Shown here piece by piece: positions 53,601 through 61,552 of a stretch of DNA of 64,000 bases. Below the pieces are notes generated by a model, which saw nothing but the letters and a program-made list of their open reading frames with translations, ran no database searches and was not told where the DNA came from. Source of the DNA: Mucilaginibacter sp. JRF (GTDB taxonomy: Bacteria; Bacteroidota; Bacteroidia; Sphingobacteriales; Sphingobacteriaceae); assembly GCF_015223065.1 (NCBI RefSeq), contig NZ_JADFBY010000007.1:62001-126000 (forward strand), written 5' to 3'. Position 1 is the first letter of the stretch, and every line of letters starts with the position of its first letter. The position numbers and the translations under genes were made by a program.

Positions 53601-54566
53601 ATGATGTCTGAAACCCTTAAACGCCTGTTACTGATCGTTGGATTACCAACGTTATTTGCCTTGCTATCCTACGCTGTATTCAGAACTGATAGCCTCAATG
53701 GCTTATTTACCATCATGTCTATCAGTTTTATTTTGTTGGTTCCATTTGGTATCGGGGTGCTTACCATTTATTTCTCGAATATTGAAAAGGTAAAAAGCCT
53801 GTCGTACCGGCTGATGATGCCCTGGGCTGTAATTATGGTGTTCTTTTTTATAACGATGCTGTTTGGCTTTGAGGGTTGGGCATGTTGGTTAATGATAATG
53901 CCGGTATTTTTTGGAGCGGCAAGCTTGGGCGGCTGGGTGGCCGGGCGTACAAGATTACGCAAGCACAAAAACGAGCGTTTGCAAATATCGCTGCTTGTAC
54001 TGCTGCCTTTCTTTATCTCGCCTGTTGAGCGTTACATTGGCGATCATCCCTCAATTTATAAAGCCTACACCTATATAGATATTGATGCCGATAAAGCCAA
54101 CATCTGGAATAATGTAACCCGTGTTAGGGGCATATCATCAACCGAAGATAAGGGCTGGCTCACAGAAACCCTCGGCTTTCCGCGCCCGTTGCGTGCCGAA
54201 CTGAATTACAATGGCGTGGGCGGTTATCGTAAAGCCATATTTGATAAGGGACTGATATTTCATGAACAGGTAACCAACTATACCGATCAAAAATTTATGC
54301 GCTTTACCATTCAGGCCAACCCGCACGAGATACCCTCAACAACCATGGATGAACACGTAGTAATAGGCGGCGAATACTTTGACGTGATCGACGGGACTTA
54401 CGAGCTGGAGAAGTTGAACAGCAAAACCTACCGCTTGCACCTGTACAGCCACTTTAAATTAACCACCACCTTTAACTTTTACGCCGGCCTTTGGGCCGAC
54501 TGGATAATGAAAGACATACAGAACAAAATCCTCCAGGTAATTAAGCAACGGGCGGAGAATATTTAA
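53601..54566 (+). CDS. membrane protein with C-terminal SRPBCC-like domain
   Basis: 321 residues. The first ~150 hold four membrane helices (LLLIVGLPTLFALLSYAVF; LFTIMSISFILLVPFGIGVL; LMMPWAVIMVFFFITMLF; WLMIMPVFFGAASLGGWVAG). Residues ~165-321 (TYIDIDADKANIWNNVTRVR, IDGTYELEKLNSKTYRLHLY, WADWIMKDIQNKILQVIKQR) look like a polyketide-cyclase/START-type (SRPBCC) ligand-binding domain. The leader AAACCTTATCACATAT before its ATG is almost identical to the one before the next gene. Confidence 0.75.
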   Translation: MMSETLKRLLLIVGLPTLFALLSYAVFRTDSLNGLFTIMSISFILLVPFGIGVLTIYFSNIEKVKSLSYRLMMPWAVIMVFFFITMLFGFEGWACWLMIMPVFFGAASLGGWVAGRTRLRKHKNERLQISLLVLLPFFISPVERYIGDHPSIYKAYTYIDIDADKANIWNNVTRVRGISSTEDKGWLTETLGFPRPLRAELNYNGVGGYRKAIFDKGLIFHEQVTNYTDQKFMRFTIQANPHEIPSTTMDEHVVIGGEYFDVIDGTYELEKLNSKTYRLHLYSHFKLTTTFNFYAGLWADWIMKDIQNKILQVIKQRAENI

Positions 54567-54584
54567 ACCTTATCACATATCATC

Positions 54585-55097
54585 ATGAAAACTCCACAAC
54601 AACAAGCATTAACACGTATCCGTATTTGTATGGTCGTTATTATTGGCGGACTGTTTATCAGCGGGGCTACGGCTTTCCCTTTAGAAACGGAACTGGGCTG
54701 GTTAGCGGCTAATATGCAGGCCTTGCCTTTGCCGCTGCAACATTGGCTAAGCAATATTTACAATGCCTTGCGCAATACTAATCAGCAATACCCCTACCTG
54801 GCTTACGGTACTGATTGGCTGGCCTTTGCGCATCTGGTGTTGGCTGTGCTGTTCATCGGGCCGTACAGGCATCCGGTAAAAAATTTATGGGTGGTGCAAT
54901 TTGGTATGGTGGCAAGTGTGGCCATATTTCCGCTGGCATTTATAGCGGGCGGCATCAGGGGTGTACCTTTGTTTTGGCAGATTATTGATTGCTCTTTTGG
55001 CGTTATCTGTATGCTGCCATTAAGCATCGCCTACAAAAACATTAAAAAACTGAGGGAGTATTACGCCAATAAGGGAATTACCGTAGCGGAAATTTAA
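54585..55097 (+). CDS. hypothetical membrane protein
   Basis: 170 residues, four membrane segments (IRICMVVIIGGLFISGATAF; WLAFAHLVLAVLFIGPY; VQFGMVASVAIFPLAFIAGG; IIDCSFGVICMLPLSIAY). No family recognised. It is the last gene of the GbsR-led cluster. Its stop overlaps by 4 bases the stop of the convergent anti-sigma gene, so there is no room for a terminator between them. Confidence 0.72.
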   Translation: MKTPQQQALTRIRICMVVIIGGLFISGATAFPLETELGWLAANMQALPLPLQHWLSNIYNALRNTNQQYPYLAYGTDWLAFAHLVLAVLFIGPYRHPVKNLWVVQFGMVASVAIFPLAFIAGGIRGVPLFWQIIDCSFGVICMLPLSIAYKNIKKLREYYANKGITVAEI

Positions 55098-55927
55098 ATG
55101 GCGCTCATCACCATCATGGCATCCATGGTAGGGTTAACGCTGCCGCCGCGGGGTTCAAGCGTTACGGCAAAGGCTTGCGGTTGCTCAACGGTCTTCATTT
55201 CTTTCATGCCTGATGTATCGCTCTTGCTTTCGGCATCAAACACACCCAGGTCAACCGGTTTGCCGGCAACAATAGCCCACAACTGGTATTGGTGTTGCTG
55301 ATCGTTAGCGGGCAGTTTCATATCAGCCATGTCGATCATCACCTTGCCTTTGGTTTGGCTCCAGGCCACGGTAAGGCCCGATGCAGGTGATTTTGGAGTG
55401 CCTTTCAACTTTACAAAACGGAATGAAGGATCGCGAAATATGCTGATCTGCTCATCCATTAAATTGACCTGATTGGCAAAGTGTTGATTTTGGTTTCGCA
55501 ACGATGATATTATTTCGTTTGATTGTTGCAGCCTGCTATATAAACCAACCAGGGCAACGCCGCTTACCAGTAATAAAAACACACTGGCGGCAAAGCCATA
55601 TTTGTAAAAGTTTACTGTGCGCTGGGTATTTATCGGCACAACCTTATGGTCATCGTCCGTATGGGTGCGGGCCTTACTGAAAGTACGGTCATCGCCAAGG
55701 TTAACCAGCAGGCTGTTTAAAACGCGGTCGTATTCTTTTTCAGATGGTTCAATGGCTTGGGCAAGGGCATAGCTTTCCATGGCTACTTCAATGGCATCCA
55801 GTTCGGCTTTCACCTCCGGATGTTTTAAAGCGGCTTCTTCTACCTGTTGCTTTTCAGTCGGACTTACATCGCCCAAAACGTAAAGTTCAAGTATTCCAGA
55901 TTCAATATATGCTCTTATATCTTCCAA
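55094..55927 (-). CDS. RskA-type anti-sigma factor
   Basis: 277 residues. N-terminal sigma-binding part (MEDIRAYIESGILELYVLGD, EVKAELDAIEVAMESYALA), one membrane helix at ~110-130 (FAASVFLLLVSGVALVGLYS), a short coiled coil (IISSLRNQNQHFANQVNLMD) and a periplasmic RskA domain (FVKLKGTPKSPASGLTVAWS, QYQLWAIVAGKPVDLGVFD, FAVTLEPRGGSVNPT). It starts 8 bases after the ECF sigma gene and would bind and inhibit it. Confidence 0.92.
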   Translation of the reverse strand: MEDIRAYIESGILELYVLGDVSPTEKQQVEEAALKHPEVKAELDAIEVAMESYALAQAIEPSEKEYDRVLNSLLVNLGDDRTFSKARTHTDDDHKVVPINTQRTVNFYKYGFAASVFLLLVSGVALVGLYSRLQQSNEIISSLRNQNQHFANQVNLMDEQISIFRDPSFRFVKLKGTPKSPASGLTVAWSQTKGKVMIDMADMKLPANDQQHQYQLWAIVAGKPVDLGVFDAESKSDTSGMKEMKTVEQPQAFAVTLEPRGGSVNPTMDAMMVMSAI

Positions 55928-55935
55928 TTTTTTTA

Positions 55936-56484
55936 TTAAAAATGTTTCCGGAGCTGTTGAATGGCCATTCTTAATCTTGTTTTCACTGTACCCAGCGGCA
56001 GGTCAAGTTCGTCTGCCACCTCAACATGGGTGTACCCTTTAAAATATACCAGATCCAGTATTGATTTTTGTTCAGGCTTCAGTGTTTGTACAAGATCCTT
56101 TAAACCCAGTAATTCAGGTTTATAAACCGTGTTCCTTTGCTCGTCAATAAAAGTTACGTTATTTTCAAGCCCTTGGTTTTTAGTTTGATTCCTAAAATCT
56201 TTAGATCGTACCTTATCAATAGACAGATTTCTCGCAATATTCACCATCCATGTGAATAAACGCCCCTTCTCGGCACTATAGCCTGAGAAAGATTGCCATA
56301 TTTTTATGAAGGCTTCCTGAAGTACGTCCTCTGCCGAAGGTTCATCATTAATGATGCGCAGAATAACACCGTACAACGATGCGGAATACATGCTGTACAA
56401 AGCCTCTGCCGCCACTTTTTCACGCTGGCGCAGTCCTCTAACTAATTCTTCCTCAGTCAGTGTTATTTTTGACCTTCTACTCAC
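55936..56484 (-). CDS. ECF-type sigma-70 factor paired with RskA anti-sigma
   Basis: 182 residues. Region 2: LYSMYSASLYGVILRIINDE, AEDVLQEAFIKIWQSFSGY, FTWMVNIARNLSIDKVRSKD. Region 4: LKPEQKSILDLVYFKGYTHV, VADELDLPLGTVKTRLRMAI. It resembles SigK-type factors controlled by RskA. It is cotranscribed with the anti-sigma gene. Confidence 0.93.
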   Translation of the reverse strand: MSRRSKITLTEEELVRGLRQREKVAAEALYSMYSASLYGVILRIINDEPSAEDVLQEAFIKIWQSFSGYSAEKGRLFTWMVNIARNLSIDKVRSKDFRNQTKNQGLENNVTFIDEQRNTVYKPELLGLKDLVQTLKPEQKSILDLVYFKGYTHVEVADELDLPLGTVKTRLRMAIQQLRKHF

Positions 56485-56507
56485 TGGCTACAAGGTAAAA
56501 ATAATTA

Positions 56508-57386
56508 TTAAAAATCAAAAAGATGTTTTTCAGCATGATATGATGAACGAACTAACGGTCCGCTCTCTACATACTTGAAACCCATTTCAAGGCCTTTTTG
56601 TTTGTAGAAGTTAAATTGATCGGGATGAATCCAGTCAACCACCGGGTGGTGATTGCGTGTAGGCTGCAAATATTGGCCTAATGTAAGTATGTGTACACCG
56701 GCATCAAGCAAGTCGGCCATGGCTTCCAAAACGTCGGCCTCGGTTTCGCCCAAACCCAGCATAATGCCCGATTTGGTACGCAAGCCGGCTTCAGATATGC
56801 GGCGCAAACAATCCAAACTACGATCGTACTTGGCTTGTATACGTACCTCGCGGGTAAGCCTGCGTACAGTTTCCAAATTGTGCGATACTACTTCGGGCCT
56901 TACCTCTAACACACGGGCAAGGTTATCCCAGTTGCCTTTAAAATCAGGCAATAAAGTTTCCAGTGTAGTTTCAGGGCTTTCTCTGCGGATAGCGTTGATG
57001 GTTTCGGCCCAGATGATTGAACCGCCGTCTTTCAGGTCGTCACGGTCAACTGAGGTAATAACGCAGTGTTTAACCTGCATTAATTTCACCGAGTTGGCCA
57101 CACGGTTCGGCTCGTCAAGGTCAACAGCCAGCGGCCTGCCGGTTGCTACCGCGCAAAACGAGCACGAGCGGGTACAAATGTTACCCAATATCATGAAGGT
57201 TGCCGTACCTGCGCCCCAGCACTCGCCCATGTTAGGGCAATTACCACTCTCACATATAGTATGCAGCTTATGCGTATCAACCAAGCTGCGCACCTGTGCA
57301 TACTCTTTACCAACAGGGAGCCTCACTCTTAACCAATCGGGTTTACGCTGTACTTGTGTGGCTGGAATTACCGGCAAATCAATCAT
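56508..57386 (-). CDS. lipA: lipoyl synthase
   Basis: 292 residues, normal length. The auxiliary 4Fe-4S cluster motif is CESGNCPNMGEC, the radical-SAM motif is CTRSCSFC, and the C-terminal RSSYHAE carries the conserved serine ligand. Other family text: SVDRDDLKDGGS, SHNLETVRRLTREVR, SGIMLGLGETEADV. It inserts two sulfurs into octanoyl groups on lipoyl-dependent enzymes. Confidence 0.97.
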   Translation of the reverse strand: MIDLPVIPATQVQRKPDWLRVRLPVGKEYAQVRSLVDTHKLHTICESGNCPNMGECWGAGTATFMILGNICTRSCSFCAVATGRPLAVDLDEPNRVANSVKLMQVKHCVITSVDRDDLKDGGSIIWAETINAIRRESPETTLETLLPDFKGNWDNLARVLEVRPEVVSHNLETVRRLTREVRIQAKYDRSLDCLRRISEAGLRTKSGIMLGLGETEADVLEAMADLLDAGVHILTLGQYLQPTRNHHPVVDWIHPDQFNFYKQKGLEMGFKYVESGPLVRSSYHAEKHLFDF

Positions 57387-57499
57387 AACAACAAAAGTAA
57401 GTAAAAACCATTTAACGCCCTACAGCGCCAAATAATATATTACAGTGGATTGATAAAGGGAGTGTTTGGTTTAGCAATGGTTTTATCTAATTTAGCCTC

Positions 57500-57901
57500 A
57501 TGGCAACAATTGAAACAACATACCTGGGCGGTTTGCGCACTGAGGCTACCCACCTGCAATCGGGCACAAAAATTATTACCGACGCGCCTGTTGATAATAA
57601 CGGCAAGGGCGAAGCTTTTTCGCCAACCGACCTGCTGGCTGCATCATTAGGCAGCTGCATGATGACCATTATGGGCATTGCCGCCAATACCAACGGTATT
57701 GATATCGACAATACAAAATGCTCCATAACCAAAATTATGGCTGCCAACCCGCGCCGTGTGGCCGAGGTGGTAGTAAACTTTAAGTTCCCGAAACAGTATA
57801 CCGACAAGGAACAGAAAATACTGGAACATGCCGCCCTTACCTGCCCCGTACACATAAGCCTTGGCGAAGATGTTAAGAAGACGGTGGATTTTGGGTGGTA
57901 G
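57500..57901 (+). CDS. OsmC-family peroxiredoxin-like protein
   Basis: 133 residues. The fold and one conserved cysteine each appear in LLAASLGSCMMTIMGIAANT and HAALTCPVHISLGEDVKKTV. OsmC/Ohr proteins reduce peroxides using these two cysteines. It is convergent with the ytxJ gene across a repeat-rich interval. YtxJ and OsmC both fit thiol-redox protection, though they are separately transcribed. Confidence 0.9.
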   Translation: MATIETTYLGGLRTEATHLQSGTKIITDAPVDNNGKGEAFSPTDLLAASLGSCMMTIMGIAANTNGIDIDNTKCSITKIMAANPRRVAEVVVNFKFPKQYTDKEQKILEHAALTCPVHISLGEDVKKTVDFGW

Positions 57902-57922
57902 TTGAGGAGTCCGCAAGTCCGG

Positions 57923-58084
57923 GAAGTCGGAAAGTCCGAAAGACGGATAAGTTTGTGAAATTGGAAAGACGGATGGGATGATCTGTATCTGATATTAAAC
58001 AAGAAAAGCGGCTTAATGGCCGCTTTTCTTATTATGTTATAGAATTATATATCGCTTTAAAAAACTTCCGGACTTTCCGACTTC
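57923..58084. repeat. inverted GAAGTCGGAAAGTCCG repeats flanking a terminator
   Basis: GAAGTCGGAAAGTCCG (57923-57938) recurs inverted at 58069-58084, with further GTCCGGAAGACGG-like text on both sides. It lies between the convergent OsmC and ytxJ genes. Such repeats look like the family of small palindromic elements found between genes in this group. Confidence 0.65.
58001..58030. terminator. bidirectional hairpin terminator between OsmC and ytxJ genes
   Basis: Perfect 12-base arms AAGAAAAGCGGC / GCCGCTTTTCTT around the loop TTAATG. Confidence 0.87.
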
Positions 58085-58105
58085 TCCGTCTTCCGGACTA
58101 AAAAT

Positions 58106-58435
58106 CTACTCCACCATCGTCAACGCCTCGTCTACCGAGATGCCGCCGTGGGATTGATCGAGTATACATTCGCCGCTTTTAATAAGCAGCATTTGTGGCG
58201 ATTCATGATGTACGTGAAAATCAGATGCTATCTGGTTTGACAGGTCGCGGTGCTTGATCAGGTCTAAAAAATACAACGAAATTTCATCAGGCAGATCATC
58301 CCACTCCAACTCAAAACGTTTTTTAGCCATCATGCTGATAGAGCAGCGGGTGCTATGCTTAAAAATAATGCTATACCCCGGGTGCTGCTTTATTTCATTT
58401 ATTTGATCTGCCGACTCCAGCGCTATCCACTTCAT
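58106..58435 (-). CDS. ytxJ: bacillithiol-system redox protein YtxJ
   Basis: 109 residues, thioredoxin-like fold, with FKHSTRCSISMMAKKRFE (single active cysteine) and SPQMLLIKSGECILDQSHGG, both typical of YtxJ. In bacillithiol-making bacteria it is thought to act as a monothiol bacilliredoxin. Its presence suggests that this organism uses bacillithiol. Confidence 0.88.
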   Translation of the reverse strand: MKWIALESADQINEIKQHPGYSIIFKHSTRCSISMMAKKRFELEWDDLPDEISLYFLDLIKHRDLSNQIASDFHVHHESPQMLLIKSGECILDQSHGGISVDEALTMVE

Positions 58436-58530
58436 TGCAAAAAATCCTTTTTATGTTATTTATACTGATACAAAATTACAGTAAAGGCCTGTAAATGTTT
58501 GCCTACAGTATTAAATATGACATTTTGCTG

Positions 58531-58641
58531 TTAACGGCCACGCTTAGGGTAAGAGCCATACGCAGGGCAAAGCTTGTTTGAGCATGAAGCAAATGTGCTC
58601 ATGGCCAAGGCAACCAAAGCTATGTATACTAACTTTTTCAT
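58531..58641 (-). CDS. 36-residue lipoprotein
   Basis: A very short gene: MKKLVYIALVALAMSTFASC is a complete lipoprotein signal with the lipobox Cys, followed by SNKLCPAYGSYPKRGR and a TAA at 58531-58533. It starts 33 bases after the ribH stop on the same strand and may be cotranscribed. Similar tiny lipoproteins with the ending CPAY occur in Bacteroidota (recollection). Function unknown. Confidence 0.62.
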   Translation of the reverse strand: MKKLVYIALVALAMSTFASCSNKLCPAYGSYPKRGR

Positions 58642-58673
58642 ATAAGTAATTAACGTTTATAACCTGATAAAGT

Positions 58674-59171
58674 TTAAGCCTGCAACGTTTTTGCCATATC
58701 GGCCATTTTAATGGCTGTAATGGCGCCTTCGTCGCCCTTATTGCCGTGTTTGCCACCAGCGCGGTCAATAGCCTGCTGTTGGTTGTCGGTAGTAAGTACA
58801 CCAAATATAACAGGTTTTGAGTATTTTATAGCAACATTACTTACACCATTTGCAACTGCATCGCAAATAAAATCAAAATGGCGTGTTTCGCCTTGTATAA
58901 CACAACCCAGGCAAATTACGGCATCAAGGTGCGGTTTATTCTTCAACAGCAGGTCCGCGCCCGATGTTAGCTCGAAGCTGCCGGGTACGCTGTAGCTGAA
59001 TATATTTTCGGGCAGTGCGCCATTGTTTACCAGGCTTTGGTAGGCACCTTCGTACAGGGCATTGGTGATCTCGGCATTCCATTCGGCCACTACAATGCCA
59101 AAGGTATATGGGGCCGCGTTAGGTATTTCGGTCGCCGAAAAATCGGACAGATTTTTTAGTTGTGTAGCCAT
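58674..59171 (-). CDS. ribH: 6,7-dimethyl-8-ribityllumazine synthase
   Basis: 165 residues from the ATG at 59171 (MATQLKNLSDFSATEI). Family motifs: FGIVVAEWNAEITNALYEGA, FSYSVPGSFELTSGADLLL, AVICLGCVIQGETRHFDFIC, PVIFGVLTTDNQQQAIDRAG and GNKGDEGA. It catalyses the penultimate step of riboflavin synthesis. No other rib gene is adjacent. Confidence 0.96.
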   Translation of the reverse strand: MATQLKNLSDFSATEIPNAAPYTFGIVVAEWNAEITNALYEGAYQSLVNNGALPENIFSYSVPGSFELTSGADLLLKNKPHLDAVICLGCVIQGETRHFDFICDAVANGVSNVAIKYSKPVIFGVLTTDNQQQAIDRAGGKHGNKGDEGAITAIKMADMAKTLQA

Positions 59172-59274
59172 TTCAAGTTTTGTTAAATTTAAAAAGGCTG
59201 CAATGTTGAAATGCAATAACTCATTTTTCAACATTGCAACCTTTATTATTGCAACCTCATTATTTAAGGTGTTA

Positions 59275-59949
59275 TTAGTTTCCCTCTACGCGGGCAATGT
59301 AAGCGTCAATGTTTTGTGCTTCACCGCTTGTAGGGTAATCTGTTTTAATTTTGTTGTAAGCGTCGGCCGCTGATTTTTTATCGTTAGTAGCCTCGTAAAC
59401 CAAACCTAATTTTTTAAGGTACAATGGCGATAAAAAGCTGTTTGATGCCTTATCAACCGCTTTGTTATAATAGTTTGCGGCATCCTCATATTTCTTTTGC
59501 TCAACATAAGCATCGCCAATACCCCCTAAAGCTTCGGCAGCAACCATGTAATCGTCGCCACGGTAGTTGTTAAGGTTTTCAATAGCCTTGCCAAAATCGC
59601 CTTTGTTAAGGTAAGCTATACCCAGGTAATAATAAGCCAGGTTGGCAGCCTTAGTGTTGCTGTATTCTGATATGATTTTCTCAAAACCAGGGTAGCCGGC
59701 ATCACCTTTTATGGCTTTGTCCCACTCTTTTTGTTGCCAAAATTCCTGAGCTACGTGCATCTGGTCGGCAGCTTTTACCTCACGCGGACCTGAGTACGCT
59801 TTAAGGTAAATAAAGTATATGGCTATCAGCACTACAACGGCCGCAGCTATAAATAATAAGCTTTTTCTGTTCTCGTTCACAAAACTCCCTGTCTTTTTTA
59901 CCGGTTTATCTTCGTTCACAATTTTGGTATTTGCCTGGGTTGTCGACAT
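59275..59949 (-). CDS. membrane-anchored tetratricopeptide-repeat protein
   Basis: 224 residues: short cytoplasmic tail, one membrane helix at ~31-50 (LLFIAAAVVVLIAIYFIYL), then TPR repeats in the periplasm (ANLAYYYLGIAYLNKGDFGK, ALGGIGDAYVEQKKYEDAAN, LYLKKLGLVYEATNDKKSA). The layout resembles YfgM-like proteins that assist envelope protein maturation. It is upstream of ribH on the same strand and divergent from recF. Confidence 0.85.
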   Translation of the reverse strand: MSTTQANTKIVNEDKPVKKTGSFVNENRKSLLFIAAAVVVLIAIYFIYLKAYSGPREVKAADQMHVAQEFWQQKEWDKAIKGDAGYPGFEKIISEYSNTKAANLAYYYLGIAYLNKGDFGKAIENLNNYRGDDYMVAAEALGGIGDAYVEQKKYEDAANYYNKAVDKASNSFLSPLYLKKLGLVYEATNDKKSAADAYNKIKTDYPTSGEAQNIDAYIARVEGN

Positions 59950-60091
59950 TTTTATTCAAAAAATTAAGATTGCAAAAATACAGTTTTCAAAGTTTTTATC
60001 AACATCTTTTAACTTAAATAATTATGCCACGATTTTTGTTACCACAATGCCCCAACCATCGGCCCGATTGTGTTAACTTTGAAGGCTCAAT

Positions 60092-61201
60092 ATGTATCTG
60101 CAACAACTATCTGTGATTAACTTCAAAAACTACGAACAGGCCGAACTTGCCTTTAACGATGGCGTAAACGCCTTTGTGGGTGATAATGGTGCCGGCAAAA
60201 CCAATTTGCTGGATGCTATACACTACCTGTCGTTATGTAAAAGTTATTTTAACCCGATAGATAGCCAGCAGATACGCCAGGGTGGCGATTTTTTTATTGT
60301 TACCGGCACTTTTGATAAAAATAGTAACAACGAAGCCGTGGCCTGCTCGGTTAAGCGTAACCAAAAAAAGCAGTTCAAGCGCAATAAAAAGGATTATCAG
60401 CGCCTGGCCGATCATATTGGTTTGTTCCCGCTGGTTATGATATCACCGTATGATATCAGCATTATTATTGAGGGTAGCGAGGAGCGGCGCAAGTTTATTG
60501 ACAACGTAATATCGCAAACGGATAATCATTACCTGGATGAGCTGATCGCCTATAACAAGGCGCTGATCAACCGGAACGCTCTGTTAAAAACTATTGCCGA
60601 TACGGGCCGATATGACCCGGTGTTGTTAGAGATACTGGACGAGCAACTGGTAGCATCAGGCAACCGCATATTTGCCAAGCGTAAGGCTTTTATGGAAAGC
60701 TTTACCGAGGTGTTTAACAAGCATTACGATTTTATAAGCGGCCAGGCCGAGCAGGTATCGCTGGTGTACGAGTCGCAATTATTGCAGGATGATTTTGCCT
60801 CGTTGCTGAAAAAAACATTGGAGAAGGACCGCGTATTGGAGCGTACCACGGCAGGTATCCATAAGGATGACCTGGCATTTTCAATACATGGCATGCCCAT
60901 GAAAAAGTTTGGATCGCAGGGGCAGCAAAAATCATTTTTGATAGCCTTGAAGCTGGCGCAGTACAGTTATTTGCACGAGCAGAAAAAGTTTAAACCCCTG
61001 CTGTTGCTCGATGATATTTTTGATAAGCTGGATGACAGCCGCGTTACCAAGCTGATGCAAATGGTATCGGCACATAATTTTGGCCAGGTTTTTATAACGG
61101 ATACCAGTGCCGGCCGTGTAAAAAATGTATTTGATGATATTAATGTTGATGTTAAAATTTTTGAAATAGCGAAAGGAGAAGCCCATGCGCAAAGCGAATG
61201 A
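60092..61201 (+). CDS. recF: DNA replication and repair protein RecF
   Basis: 369 residues. Walker A GDNGAGKTNLLDAIHYLSLC, signature-like FGSQGQQKSFLIALKLAQYS and Walker B LLLLDDIFDKLDD. RecF loads RecA at gaps together with RecO and RecR. Its stop overlaps the next gene by 17 bases. Confidence 0.97.
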   Translation: MYLQQLSVINFKNYEQAELAFNDGVNAFVGDNGAGKTNLLDAIHYLSLCKSYFNPIDSQQIRQGGDFFIVTGTFDKNSNNEAVACSVKRNQKKQFKRNKKDYQRLADHIGLFPLVMISPYDISIIIEGSEERRKFIDNVISQTDNHYLDELIAYNKALINRNALLKTIADTGRYDPVLLEILDEQLVASGNRIFAKRKAFMESFTEVFNKHYDFISGQAEQVSLVYESQLLQDDFASLLKKTLEKDRVLERTTAGIHKDDLAFSIHGMPMKKFGSQGQQKSFLIALKLAQYSYLHEQKKFKPLLLLDDIFDKLDDSRVTKLMQMVSAHNFGQVFITDTSAGRVKNVFDDINVDVKIFEIAKGEAHAQSE

Positions 61202-61475
61202 TAAAACACTAAAGGATGCCATTGAACAAATGATGCAGGTTTATAAGCTTAAGCGCAAGTTTAACGAAACATCGGTTATAGCTAACTGGCCGCAACTGGT
61301 GGGCACATCGGTAGCTAACCGCACCAAAGAGATATACATCAGTGATAAAAAGCTTTTTGTACGCATCGAATCATCCGTAATAAAACACGAGCTGATGCTG
61401 ATACGCGCCCAGATCATCCAAAAAATAAACGATGAAGCGCAGGAAGTGGTGGTTGAAGAAGTGATATTTTTATAG
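61185..61475 (+). CDS. DUF721 (DciA-like) protein
   Basis: 96 residues: QMMQVYKLKRKFNETSVIAN, WPQLVGTSVANRTKEIYIS, KLFVRIESSVIKHELMLIR. DUF721 proteins include DciA, the helicase loader of many bacteria, and often lie next to recF. Overlap with recF implies translational coupling. A role in replication is inferred from family and context. Confidence 0.88.
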   Translation: MRKANDKTLKDAIEQMMQVYKLKRKFNETSVIANWPQLVGTSVANRTKEIYISDKKLFVRIESSVIKHELMLIRAQIIQKINDEAQEVVVEEVIFL

Positions 61476-61552
61476 AAAACGGCTGCTGTTTCTAAATACA
61501 AATACCCCCTGTTTGGCTTATATTTAGCGAAAATTACTCTTTTTCGCTAATC

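Noticed and set aside
56653..57435. 260-codon open frame on the plus strand
   Set aside because: Entirely antisense to lipA, which has all catalytic motifs. The composition (Ser/Thr/Arg-rich, no domain) is typical of a shadow frame.
58544..58804. 86-codon minus-strand frame overlapping ribH
   Set aside because: It is out of frame with ribH and with the 36-codon lipoprotein, both of which make better sense.
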